Below are positions 1-6,073 of a stretch of DNA of 6,073 bases, one piece after another. The notes beneath the pieces are model-generated. The model made no database searches. It was not told the DNA's origin and saw only the letters and a program-made list of their open reading frames with translations. The stretch's first letter is position 1. The number at the start of each line of letters is the position of its first letter. The DNA is taken from NCBI GenBank assembly GCA_014378155.1, contig JACMOF010000197.1, positions 1 through 6,073 on the forward strand. The letters run 5' to 3'. The position numbers and the translations under genes are program-made. The DNA is from Caulobacter sp. (GTDB lineage: Bacteria > Pseudomonadota > Alphaproteobacteria > Caulobacterales > Caulobacteraceae).

Positions 1-2
1 CC

Positions 3-2129
3 GAGCGGTTCTTCAACCGCGAGACCTCGTGGCTGGCCTTCAATGAGCGGGTGCTGGAGGAGAGCGCCAATCGCCGCCATCCGCTGCTGGAGCGGCTGCG
101 GTTCCTGTCGATCTCGGCCAATAACCTCGACGAATTCTACATGGTCCGGGTGGCCGGGCTGAAGGGCCAGGTGCGCGAGGGCGTGCGGGTGGTCAGCCAG
201 GACGGGCTGACTCCGGGCGAGCAACTGGCGCGGATCAACACCACGGCCGCCGAGCTGATGGCCGAGCACCAGCGGATCTGGCGCGACCTGCGGATGCAGC
301 TGTGGGACGAGGGTCTCAAGCTGCTGGACGCCAAGGATATCGAAGGCGCCGACCGCGCGCGGGCCGAGGAGCTGTTCCTGACCCGGATGTTCCCGGTGCT
401 GACGCCCCTGGCCATCGACCCGGCCCACCCGTTCCCGTTCATCCCCAATCTGGGCTTCTGCCTGGCGCTGAAGCTGCGGCGCATCGTCGACGACAAGCAC
501 CTCTATGCCCTGGTGCCGGTGCCCAGCCAGGTCCAGCGATTCTGGGAGTTGAGCCAGGCGGCCGGCACCAAGACCCGCAAGCGCGAGCGGCGGATCGTGG
601 CCCTGGAAAGCTTCATCATCCTGTTCCTGGGCCACCTGTTCCCCGGCTACGAGGTCGAGGGCCGGGGGCTGTTTCGCCTGATCCGCGACAGCGACCTGGA
701 GATCGAGGAAGAGGCCGAGGACCTGGTGCGCGAATTCGAGGCGCGGCTGAAGAAGCGGCGGCTGGGCCGCGTGGTGCGGGTCAAGATCCAGACCACCATG
801 CCCGATGATCTGCGCGAGTTCATCATCGAGGGCCTGCGCGCCGCGCCAGAGGACGTGATCATGGTCGACGGCAAGCTGGGTCTCGCCCAGATGGCCGAGC
901 TGATCCCGCCCGACCGTCCGGACCTGAAGTTCAAGCCGTTCAACGCCCGGTTCCCCGAGCGCATCCGCGACCATGGCGGCGACTGTTTCGCGGCGATCCG
1001 CGAGAAGGACATTCTGGTCCACCACCCGTTCGAGAGCTTCGACGTGGTGGTGCAGTTCCTGCGCCAGGCGGCCCGCGACCCGGCGGTGCTGGCCATCAAG
1101 CAGACCCTGTACCGCACCTCCAAGGACAGTCCGATCGTCGCGGCCCTGATCGAGGCGGCCGACAACGGCAAGAACGTCACGGCCCTGGTCGAGATCAAGG
1201 CGCGGTTTGACGAAGAGAATAACCTGAAATGGGCGCGCGACCTGGAGCGGGCCGGCGTGCACGTGGTGTTCGGCTTCGTCGACTGGAAGACCCACGCCAA
1301 GCTGTCGGTGGTGGTGCGGCGCGAGGGCGACGCCCTGCGCACCTATTGCCACTTCGGCACCGGCAATTACCATCCGCAGACGGCGCGGGTCTATACCGAC
1401 CTTTCGCTGTTCACCTGCGACCCGGCCCTGGGGCGCGACGGCGGCAAGCTGTTCAACTTCATCACCGGCTACGCCCAGCCGCACGGGCTGGAGAAGCTGA
1501 GCTTCTCGCCCGAGACGCTGAAGCCGGATTTGCTGCGAATGATCGCCCACGAGGCCCACAACGCTCGCGAAGGCAGGCCGGCGGCGATCTGGGCCAAGAT
1601 GAACGCCGTGGTCGATCCGCAGATCATCGACGCCCTCTACAGCGCCAGCCAGGCCGGGGTGCAGATCGACTTGGTGGTGCGCGGCATCTGCTGCCTGCGG
1701 CCGGGCATCAAGGGTCTGTCGGAGAACATCCGTGTCAAGAGCATCGTCGGCCGCTTCCTGGAGCACAGCCGCATCGTCGCCTTCGCCAATGGCGGGGCCA
1801 TGCCCAGCCCGCAGACCCGGGTGTTCATCAGCTCGGCCGACTGGATGCCGCGTAACCTGGACCGCCGGGTCGAGAGCCTGGTGCCGGTCGAGAACCCCAC
1901 CGTGCACCAGCAGATCCTCAACCAGATCATGGTCGCCAACCTCAATGACGAGGCCCAGAGCTGGACCCTCGATGCTGAAGGACGTTACACCCGCGACCCC
2001 GCCTGGGATCGCAAGGGCGCCTTCTCGGCCCACGAGTATTTCATGACCAATCCCAGCCTGTCGGGCCGCGGCCACAAGGTGAAGGACCTGCCGCAGGCCT
2101 TCGACCACGTCGGACCGCGCCGTTCTTGA
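3..2129 (+). CDS. ppk: Polyphosphate kinase 1, 5'-truncated by the window edge
   Basis: PPK1 reversibly transfers the gamma-phosphate of ATP to a growing inorganic polyphosphate chain through a phosphohistidine intermediate. The reading frame is open to the left edge: bases 3-50 encode [16 protein letters not shown], the conserved PPK N-terminus, so the GTG at 51 is internal and the true start lies outside. Numbering from base 3, residues run 4 behind E. coli PPK, so only a short N-terminal piece is missing. Visible key residues are the NNLDEFY motif (40-46), R371 in LYRTSKDS, R401 in ARFDEE, the phosphorylated histidine H431 in THAKL, Y464 in TARVYTD, R560 in VVRG, and the second catalytic histidine H588 in LEHSRI. 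These match E. coli R375, R405, H435, Y468, R564 and H592. The order is N domain, head domain (about 105-315), then two phospholipase D-like C-terminal domains. The gene is intact to its TGA and overlaps the next gene by 4 bases. Confidence 0.97.
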   Translation, partial: ERFFNRETSWLAFNERVLEESANRRHPLLERLRFLSISANNLDEFYMVRVAGLKGQVREGVRVVSQDGLTPGEQLARINTTAAELMAEHQRIWRDLRMQLWDEGLKLLDAKDIEGADRARAEELFLTRMFPVLTPLAIDPAHPFPFIPNLGFCLALKLRRIVDDKHLYALVPVPSQVQRFWELSQAAGTKTRKRERRIVALESFIILFLGHLFPGYEVEGRGLFRLIRDSDLEIEEEAEDLVREFEARLKKRRLGRVVRVKIQTTMPDDLREFIIEGLRAAPEDVIMVDGKLGLAQMAELIPPDRPDLKFKPFNARFPERIRDHGGDCFAAIREKDILVHHPFESFDVVVQFLRQAARDPAVLAIKQTLYRTSKDSPIVAALIEAADNGKNVTALVEIKARFDEENNLKWARDLERAGVHVVFGFVDWKTHAKLSVVVRREGDALRTYCHFGTGNYHPQTARVYTDLSLFTCDPALGRDGGKLFNFITGYAQPHGLEKLSFSPETLKPDLLRMIAHEAHNAREGRPAAIWAKMNAVVDPQIIDALYSASQAGVQIDLVVRGICCLRPGIKGLSENIRVKSIVGRFLEHSRIVAFANGGAMPSPQTRVFISSADWMPRNLDRRVESLVPVENPTVHQQILNQIMVANLNDEAQSWTLDAEGRYTRDPAWDRKGAFSAHEYFMTNPSLSGRGHKVKDLPQAFDHVGPRRS

Positions 2130-2584
2130 GGCGAGTTCTCGTTGTCCTCGCCGCCCTGACCCTCGCCTCCTGCGGACCCAAGCCCGCCGAGCAGGCGCGG
2201 ATTTGCGCGATCTTCGCCCTGCCCGGCGTGCCCGGCGACAGCCAGGTCGGCGACGCCTATGACCTGGCCTGGGCCAAGGCGGGTGAGCGCGCCCTGTTCA
2301 AGTCGGGGACGATCTACGGGCCCGGCTGGCAGGTCTTGAGCCACGGTCACTCCTGGGGCCGCTGCCCAGTCCGCGCCAAGCCGATCGAGCATCTGCTGAT
2401 CAGCCCCGACCACGGCTACGCCATGACCAAGGGCGGACGGCGGGCGAACGGCCACCCGACCAGCTTCGGCGCCTGTTATTACCAGAAGGGCGAGGCCGGC
2501 TGGCGCCTGCGGGCCTGCCGAAAAACCTTGAACGATCCCGTGCCGCTGGTTCCGTTCAAGACCGCCAAGCCCCCCGCGTCCTAG
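2126..2584 (+). CDS. Predicted small lipoprotein of unknown function
   Basis: The 152-residue product starts with a short lipoprotein signal peptide: MRR, a hydrophobic run [10 protein letters not shown], then the lipobox LASC, with C16 as the predicted lipidated residue. Residue +2 is Gly, not Asp, which favours outer-membrane sorting by the E. coli rule. Four further cysteines (C27, C80, C117, C131) could form two disulfides in the periplasm. The mature part is rich in Gly, aromatic and basic residues, and I recognise no family. The TTG at 2126 is chosen because it is the only start that keeps the whole signal peptide; its TTGA overlaps the ppk stop, which implies translational coupling. 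No Shine-Dalgarno is evident before it. The longer antisense frame over this interval has no recognisable motifs, whereas this frame has a coherent export signal. A role in polyphosphate or phosphate physiology is only a guess from position. Confidence 0.8.
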   Translation: MRRVLVVLAALTLASCGPKPAEQARICAIFALPGVPGDSQVGDAYDLAWAKAGERALFKSGTIYGPGWQVLSHGHSWGRCPVRAKPIEHLLISPDHGYAMTKGGRRANGHPTSFGACYYQKGEAGWRLRACRKTLNDPVPLVPFKTAKPPAS

Positions 2585-2650
2585 TCGTCGATCCCCTGGG
2601 GAGCGGCGCGAGCTTTTTGCCCATGCCACCTTTCCCTCCCCGTCCAATAG

Positions 2651-2658
2651 GCTAAACC
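2651..2658 (+). promoter_or_regulatory. Candidate -10 element for ppx (possible leaderless transcript)
   Basis: GCTAAACC matches 7 of 8 positions of the Caulobacter housekeeping -10 consensus GCTANAWC. It ends 6 bases before the ppx ATG, so a transcript would begin at or next to the A of the ATG. There is no convincing -35: only TTTCCC at 2631-2636, with about 16 bases between it and TAAACC. No Shine-Dalgarno sits at normal distance, consistent with a leaderless mRNA. This is inference from sequence only. Confidence 0.35.
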
Positions 2659-2664
2659 CCTCCC

Positions 2665-4155
2665 ATGCCTTTTGCGGCGCCGCGCGACGCGGCCGTTATC
2701 GATATCGGGTCCAACTCGGTGCGCCTGGTGGTGTATCGACTGGAAGGCCGCGCCATCTGGACCGTCTTCAACGAGAAGGTGCTGGCGGGGCTGGGCCGTG
2801 ACCTGGGCGACGGCGGCCGGCTGCACCCCGAGGGCATGGCACAGACCCTCGCGGCGCTGAAGCGCTTCCGCGCCGTGCTCGAAGCCGTCAAGCCCGCCGA
2901 GACCTTCGTCGTCGCCACCGCCGCCGTGCGCGAGGCCAAGGACGGCGCGGCCTTCGTCGGGCTGGTCCAGGCCGAGACGGGCCTGACCATGCGGGTGCTA
3001 TCGGGCGAGGAAGAGGCCCGCTACGCCGCCCTGGGCGTGCTGGCGGGCGCCCCCGACGCCACCGGCGTGGTCGGCGACCTGGGCGGCGCCAGCCTGGAGC
3101 TGATCCGGCTGGAGCCGACCGGCGCGGGTCTGGGCGTCACCCTGCCGCTGGGCCCGTTCAGCCTGGGTCTCAGCGACGGCTTCGACTTGGAGCGGGTGCG
3201 CAAGCTGACCGCCCAGCGCCTGGCCCCGGTGGCCCAGGCCTTCAAGACCGACACCTTCCACGCGGTCGGCGGCGCCTGGCGAAACCTCGCCTTGCTGCAC
3301 ATGCGGCTTAGCGACTATCCGCTGCACATGGTCCACCAGTACAGCATCAGCCGCAGCGAGGCGCTCGACGCCGCCCGCCTGGTCGCGCACCAGTCGCGCA
3401 GCTCGCTCGACCGCATCGAGGGCATGAGCAAGAAGCGCTCGGAAACCCTGCCCTATGCCGCCGTGGTGCTGGAGCAACTGATCGAGAGCCTGGATTTCAA
3501 GCACATCGAAATCTCCGCCTATGGCGTACGCGAGGGCCTGCTGTTCGAGGCCATGCCGCCCGGCGTGCGCCGGCTAGACCCTCTGATCGAAGGCTGCGCT
3601 TCGCTGGGCGCTCGGCAGGGCCTGGCCGACGAGCTGGGCGCGGCGCTGGATACTTGGCTGTCCCCCGCCCTCGCCGCGCTGCCGCCGTGTTTTGGCGACG
3701 TGCGCGACCGGGTTCTGATCTCATCCGCCTGCCGCCTGGCCGACCTGGGCGCGCGCCTCCACCCGGACCACCGCGCCGACCTGGTGTTCGAGCAGGTGCT
3801 GCGCGCGCCGATCGCCGGCCAGACCCACGCCGAGCGCGCCTTCCTGGCCGCCGCCGCCTTCGCCCGCCACGCCACGGCCTTCAACCCGCCGGAGATAGGC
3901 GTGCTGGAGCGCCTGCTTTCGCCGGTTCGCCTGAAGCGCGCCAGAGCCTTGGGCGCGGCCATCCGCCTGGGCTGCGACCTGTCGGGTCGCAGCGCCCCCT
4001 TGCTGGCCCGATCGCGCCTGACGATCCACCGGGGCGACCTGACCTTGGCCGCCGAGCCCGGCTATGCCGACCTGCTGCTGGGCGAACAGACCGCCAAGCG
4101 GGCCAACACCCTGGCGACGCTGCTGGGGATGAAGCTGAAGATCCTGGCGCTGTAG
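2665..4155 (+). CDS. ppx: Exopolyphosphatase, Ppx/GppA family
   Basis: Ppx/GppA enzymes remove terminal phosphate from long-chain polyphosphate and/or convert pppGpp to ppGpp, using an actin/ASKHA-type fold. The 496-residue product is near E. coli PPX length (513). Visible motifs are the first phosphate loop DIGSNS (13-18), ATAAVREA (84-91), LSGEEEARY (112-120) with the glutamates expected to be catalytic, the second phosphate loop GDLGGAS (137-143) and SAYGVREGLL (284-293) closing the catalytic half. The C-terminal half (about 300-496) is the helical accessory region, including a His-rich HPDHR stretch at 366-370. The ATG at 2665 is secure: an in-frame TAA lies 12 bases upstream and the first motif begins at residue 13. 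Placement behind ppk favours exopolyphosphatase over a pure pppGpp hydrolase, but sequence alone cannot separate the two. The gene ends 29 bases from the convergent gene's stop. Confidence 0.93.
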   Translation: MPFAAPRDAAVIDIGSNSVRLVVYRLEGRAIWTVFNEKVLAGLGRDLGDGGRLHPEGMAQTLAALKRFRAVLEAVKPAETFVVATAAVREAKDGAAFVGLVQAETGLTMRVLSGEEEARYAALGVLAGAPDATGVVGDLGGASLELIRLEPTGAGLGVTLPLGPFSLGLSDGFDLERVRKLTAQRLAPVAQAFKTDTFHAVGGAWRNLALLHMRLSDYPLHMVHQYSISRSEALDAARLVAHQSRSSLDRIEGMSKKRSETLPYAAVVLEQLIESLDFKHIEISAYGVREGLLFEAMPPGVRRLDPLIEGCASLGARQGLADELGAALDTWLSPALAALPPCFGDVRDRVLISSACRLADLGARLHPDHRADLVFEQVLRAPIAGQTHAERAFLAAAAFARHATAFNPPEIGVLERLLSPVRLKRARALGAAIRLGCDLSGRSAPLLARSRLTIHRGDLTLAAEPGYADLLLGEQTAKRANTLATLLGMKLKILAL

Positions 4156-4184
4156 ACAACACGCCGGCCAGGGCGGGTCGACGC

Positions 4185-4787
4185 CTAGCGCGCGGCCTTG
4201 CCGTAGGCCGCGAGCGCCACGGCCATTTCCGGTGTGGCGTCCGCGGGGATCGGAGTCGGGTCGGGCGCGTTCCCGCCGGCCAGGCGCGCCAGGGCCTCGG
4301 CCGATAGCGTGACGGTGTCCTGCGGGCGTGCGTCGGTCGTCTGGGCGGCGTCGAGGTCGCTCTGCAGCCGCGCGCGATAGTCGTCCACCGAGGCGGGCGG
4401 GGGCGAGCCTTGCACGCCGACCTGCAGAGACGCGACGATCGTCTGGTCGGTTTCCGACAGGCCCTCGAACGCAGCCTTGGCCTGCCGCTGCGGCGCAGGC
4501 GGCGGGGCGCCGGACCCGGCCCAGGCGGCGCGGGTGAAAGTGTTGAGAGCCGACTGCACGGTCTTGGCGAAGGGCGACTCGGTGAGAGCCTGGCCCAGGG
4601 CCGCGCGCTCGCCATGGCCCGCAGCCGCCCAGCGGTTCGACAGCGCGTGATAGGCGCCCAGCTGTTGATCAAGGCTGGCCGCGCCGGTCGTGTCGTTGAG
4701 CGCAGCGGCAGCCGCCCACGCGCCGCCCGGGAAATCGATAGCGGCGGGCTGACCCGCGCCCGCCGACGAAATCTGAGAAATCTTCAT
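4185..4787 (-). CDS. Ala-rich hypothetical protein, about 200 residues
   Basis: I do not recognise this protein. Reading from the ATG at 4787 it has 200 residues, begins MKISQISSAG, has no signal peptide or membrane segment, contains no cysteine, and is rich in Ala, Gln, Thr and Pro. A Pro-rich linker (GAPPPAPQ, 93-100) separates an N-terminal helical-looking half from a second half. Near the C-terminus is DTVTLSAEALARLAG (157-171), followed by a Pro/Asp-rich stretch and a last short helix ending at AYGKAAR. The frame shows strong G/C at third positions, while overlapping frames give Arg/Pro/Ser-rich sequence typical of shadows. A TTG at 4814 would add nine residues, but the ATG is preferred because GAGGG lies 10 bases upstream. 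It lies 72 bases downstream of rnd on the same strand and may be read with it or from its own promoter. A soluble cytoplasmic protein is the simplest reading. Confidence 0.72.
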   Translation of the reverse strand: MKISQISSAGAGQPAAIDFPGGAWAAAAALNDTTGAASLDQQLGAYHALSNRWAAAGHGERAALGQALTESPFAKTVQSALNTFTRAAWAGSGAPPPAPQRQAKAAFEGLSETDQTIVASLQVGVQGSPPPASVDDYRARLQSDLDAAQTTDARPQDTVTLSAEALARLAGGNAPDPTPIPADATPEMAVALAAYGKAAR

Positions 4788-4797
4788 TGCGCCAGCA

Positions 4798-4802
4798 CCC
4801 TC
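4798..4802 (-). promoter_or_regulatory. Ribosome binding site that decides the start of the hypothetical gene
   Basis: On the minus strand GAGGG lies 10 bases before the ATG at 4787, slightly long but usable spacing. It falls inside the extra nine codons that a TTG start at 4814 would add, so it favours the ATG. Confidence 0.5.
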
Positions 4803-4859
4803 GCGCCGGGCCAATGAAGGCGGCGTGAAGGGCTTTGGTAAATACGACTCAGCGAAGGC

Positions 4860-6032
4860 TTACAGGTCCGCTTTCGGCGCCCGGCGCACTTCCACGACCC
4901 GCACGCGCGCGCCGTCCAGCACCAGGGCCAGTTCGCCGCGTTTGATCTTCAGGGCGTCGGACCCAAAGGCCTCCAGCCGCCAGCCTTGCAGGGCCGGGGT
5001 GTTGGCCTCGTCGTCGGCGGCGATCTTTTCCAGGTCCGAGACGGTGGCGATCAGCTTGGAGGCCACGCCGGCTTCCTCGGCGCGGGCCTTCAGCAGAACC
5101 TTCAGCAGTTCGACGACGGCGCCGGCCGAGGCGGGCGGCGGCGGGCCGGCCTTGTCGAGAACCGGAGCGTAGCCCTCGGGATCGGCCAGGGCCGCCTTGA
5201 TCGCGGCCAGCAGGTCGGGGCCGAACTTGGAGCCGCCAAAACCCTTGGGCACGCTGCGCAGGGTATTGAGCCCCTCCAGCGAGGTCGGGGCCTGGGTGGC
5301 CAGTTCGTCGATGGCCTCATCCTTCAGGATGCGGCCGCGCGGCTGGTCGCGGGTCTGGGCGGTGCGCTCGCGCCAGGCCGCGACGGCCTTGAACACGGCG
5401 AGATATTTCGGGGCGGTCTTGCGCGGACGCAGGCGACGCCAGGCTTTTTCGGGATCGACGTCATAGGCCGCCGGATCGTTCAGCGCCTTCATCTCCTCTT
5501 CAACCCAGGCCAGGCGGCCGGCATTGTCGAGGCGGTCGCGCAGGATCGGGAACAGGGTGGCCAGGTGCGTCACGTCGGCGACGGCATAGGTCAGCTGGGC
5601 GTCGCTCAGTGGACGCCGGGCCCAGTCGGTGAAGCGGCTGGACTTGTCGAGCTCGATCTTCAGCATCTGGCGCACCAGGGCGTCATAGGCGATCTGCTCG
5701 CCAAAGCCCGCAGCCATGCCAGCCACCTGAGTGTCGAACAGCGGCGTGGGCATGGCGCCCAGATTGTTGAAGATCTCGACGTCCTGGCGGGCCGCGTGGA
5801 AGACCTTCATCACTGCGGGATCGCGCAGGATGTCGAGCAAGGGCGAGAGGTCAAGGCCCTCGGCCAGCGGGTCGATACACGCCTCGGTTTCCGGAGAGGC
5901 CACCTGGATCAAGCACAGCTTGGGCCAGTAGGTGGTTTCGCGCATGAACTCGGTGTCCACGGCGATGAAGGGGGCGCCCTTCAACTCATTACAGAACTCC
6001 GCCAGCGCGGCGGTGGTGGTGATCGTCGTCAT
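4860..6032 (-). CDS. rnd: Ribonuclease D
   Basis: RNase D is a DEDD-family 3'-5' exoribonuclease that trims the 3' ends of tRNA precursors and other small stable RNAs in the cytoplasm. The 390-residue product (E. coli RNase D has 375) carries all exonuclease motifs: Exo I VDTEF with D26 and E28, Exo II ARQDVEIF with D84, and Exo III YAVAD with Y149 and D153, the DEDDy type. An HRDC domain follows at about 208-285 (YLAVFKAVAAWRE, then RILKDEAIDELA). A Pro-rich linker (AGPPPPAS, 295-302) leads to a second helical segment (about 303-365), in the position of the second HRDC-like domain of RNase D. The start is secure because an in-frame TAG lies 9 bases upstream and Exo I is at residue 26. The nearest purine-rich site, GAGG, is 13 bases from the ATG, which is far for a Shine-Dalgarno. 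Confidence 0.96.
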   Translation of the reverse strand: MTTITTTAALAEFCNELKGAPFIAVDTEFMRETTYWPKLCLIQVASPETEACIDPLAEGLDLSPLLDILRDPAVMKVFHAARQDVEIFNNLGAMPTPLFDTQVAGMAAGFGEQIAYDALVRQMLKIELDKSSRFTDWARRPLSDAQLTYAVADVTHLATLFPILRDRLDNAGRLAWVEEEMKALNDPAAYDVDPEKAWRRLRPRKTAPKYLAVFKAVAAWRERTAQTRDQPRGRILKDEAIDELATQAPTSLEGLNTLRSVPKGFGGSKFGPDLLAAIKAALADPEGYAPVLDKAGPPPPASAGAVVELLKVLLKARAEEAGVASKLIATVSDLEKIAADDEANTPALQGWRLEAFGSDALKIKRGELALVLDGARVRVVEVRRAPKADL

Positions 6033-6038
6033 CGGCTG

Positions 6039-6069
6039 CTAATAGCCTCGCGCACCCCCGAGTCTGCAA
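6039..6069 (-). promoter_or_regulatory. Candidate promoter of rnd with overlapping GANTC site
   Basis: Read on the minus strand, TTGCAG (6069-6064) could be a -35 and GCTATTAG (6046-6039) a GCTANAWC-like -10 matching 6 of 8. The hexamer spacing of about 19 is longer than ideal. The -10-like element ends 6 bases before the rnd ATG, so the transcript would be leaderless or nearly so. A GANTC methylation site (6060-6064) overlaps the edge of the -35. More promoter elements may lie beyond the window. Confidence 0.3.
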
Positions 6070-6073
6070 GCAC

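Noticed and set aside
51..53. GTG at 51 as the ppk start codon
   Set aside because: The 16 codons before it encode conserved PPK N-terminal sequence that aligns with E. coli PPK, so the gene begins outside the window.
2596..2619. Possible intrinsic terminator after the lipoprotein gene (GGGGAGC, loop, GCTTTTT)
   Set aside because: Only three Watson-Crick pairs plus G-U pairs form the stem, and the T run is short, so it is too weak to call.
1985..2647. A 220-codon minus-strand frame opposite the end of ppk and the lipoprotein gene
   Set aside because: It overlaps the conserved C-terminus of ppk and gives Gly/Ala/Arg-rich sequence without a motif; it is best explained as a high-GC shadow. The + strand frame has a clear lipoprotein signal.
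3881..4672. A 263-codon minus-strand frame across the ppx end and the unknown gene
   Set aside because: Its translation is extremely rich in Arg, Pro and Ser and it overlaps secure ppx coding sequence; it is a frame shadow.
4410..4817. A 135-codon + strand frame opposite the unknown gene
   Set aside because: Arg/Gly-rich composition with no motif, while the minus-strand frame has better codon bias and a ribosome binding site.
4791..4818. Possible sigma-54 promoter before the unknown gene (TTGGCCCGG...GTGCTGG on the minus strand)
   Set aside because: The distance between the GG and GC elements does not fit the required -24/-12 spacing, and it would lie too close to the start.

Overview
The window is GC-rich DNA with strong G/C preference at third codon positions. 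The protein sequences and gene set (ppk, a small lipoprotein, ppx, rnd) suggest an alphaproteobacterium, most likely Caulobacter or a close relative. This assignment is inferred from protein character and promoter style; no marker gene is present.

Layout. On the + strand, a polyphosphate kinase gene (ppk) enters from the left edge without its start codon and ends at 2129. A 152-codon predicted lipoprotein gene starts at a TTG that overlaps the ppk stop by 4 bases (2126-2584). After an 80-base gap comes an exopolyphosphatase/GppA-family gene (ppx, 2665-4155). The minus strand reads towards it: ribonuclease D (rnd, 6032 down to 4860), a 72-base gap, then an Ala-rich protein of about 200 residues that I do not recognise (4787 down to 4185). 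The two blocks converge with 29 bases between the ppx stop and the stop of the unknown gene.

How the genes work together. Ppk makes inorganic polyphosphate from ATP and Ppx removes terminal phosphates from it, so the + strand block holds the two opposing activities of polyphosphate turnover, with a lipoprotein of unknown role between them. RNase D acts in 3' processing of tRNA and other stable RNAs and has no evident link to polyphosphate; adjacency is probably just conserved gene order.

Regulation. ppx and rnd each have a GCTA-type -10-like element exactly 6 bases before the ATG, an in-frame stop a few codons upstream and no well-placed Shine-Dalgarno, which suggests leaderless transcripts. 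GANTC sites, the target of the CcrM methylase in Caulobacter relatives, lie upstream of rnd and upstream of the unknown gene. These are modest leads. I see no mobile element, CRISPR array, RNA gene or evident new multi-gene system; the region looks like ordinary core chromosome.
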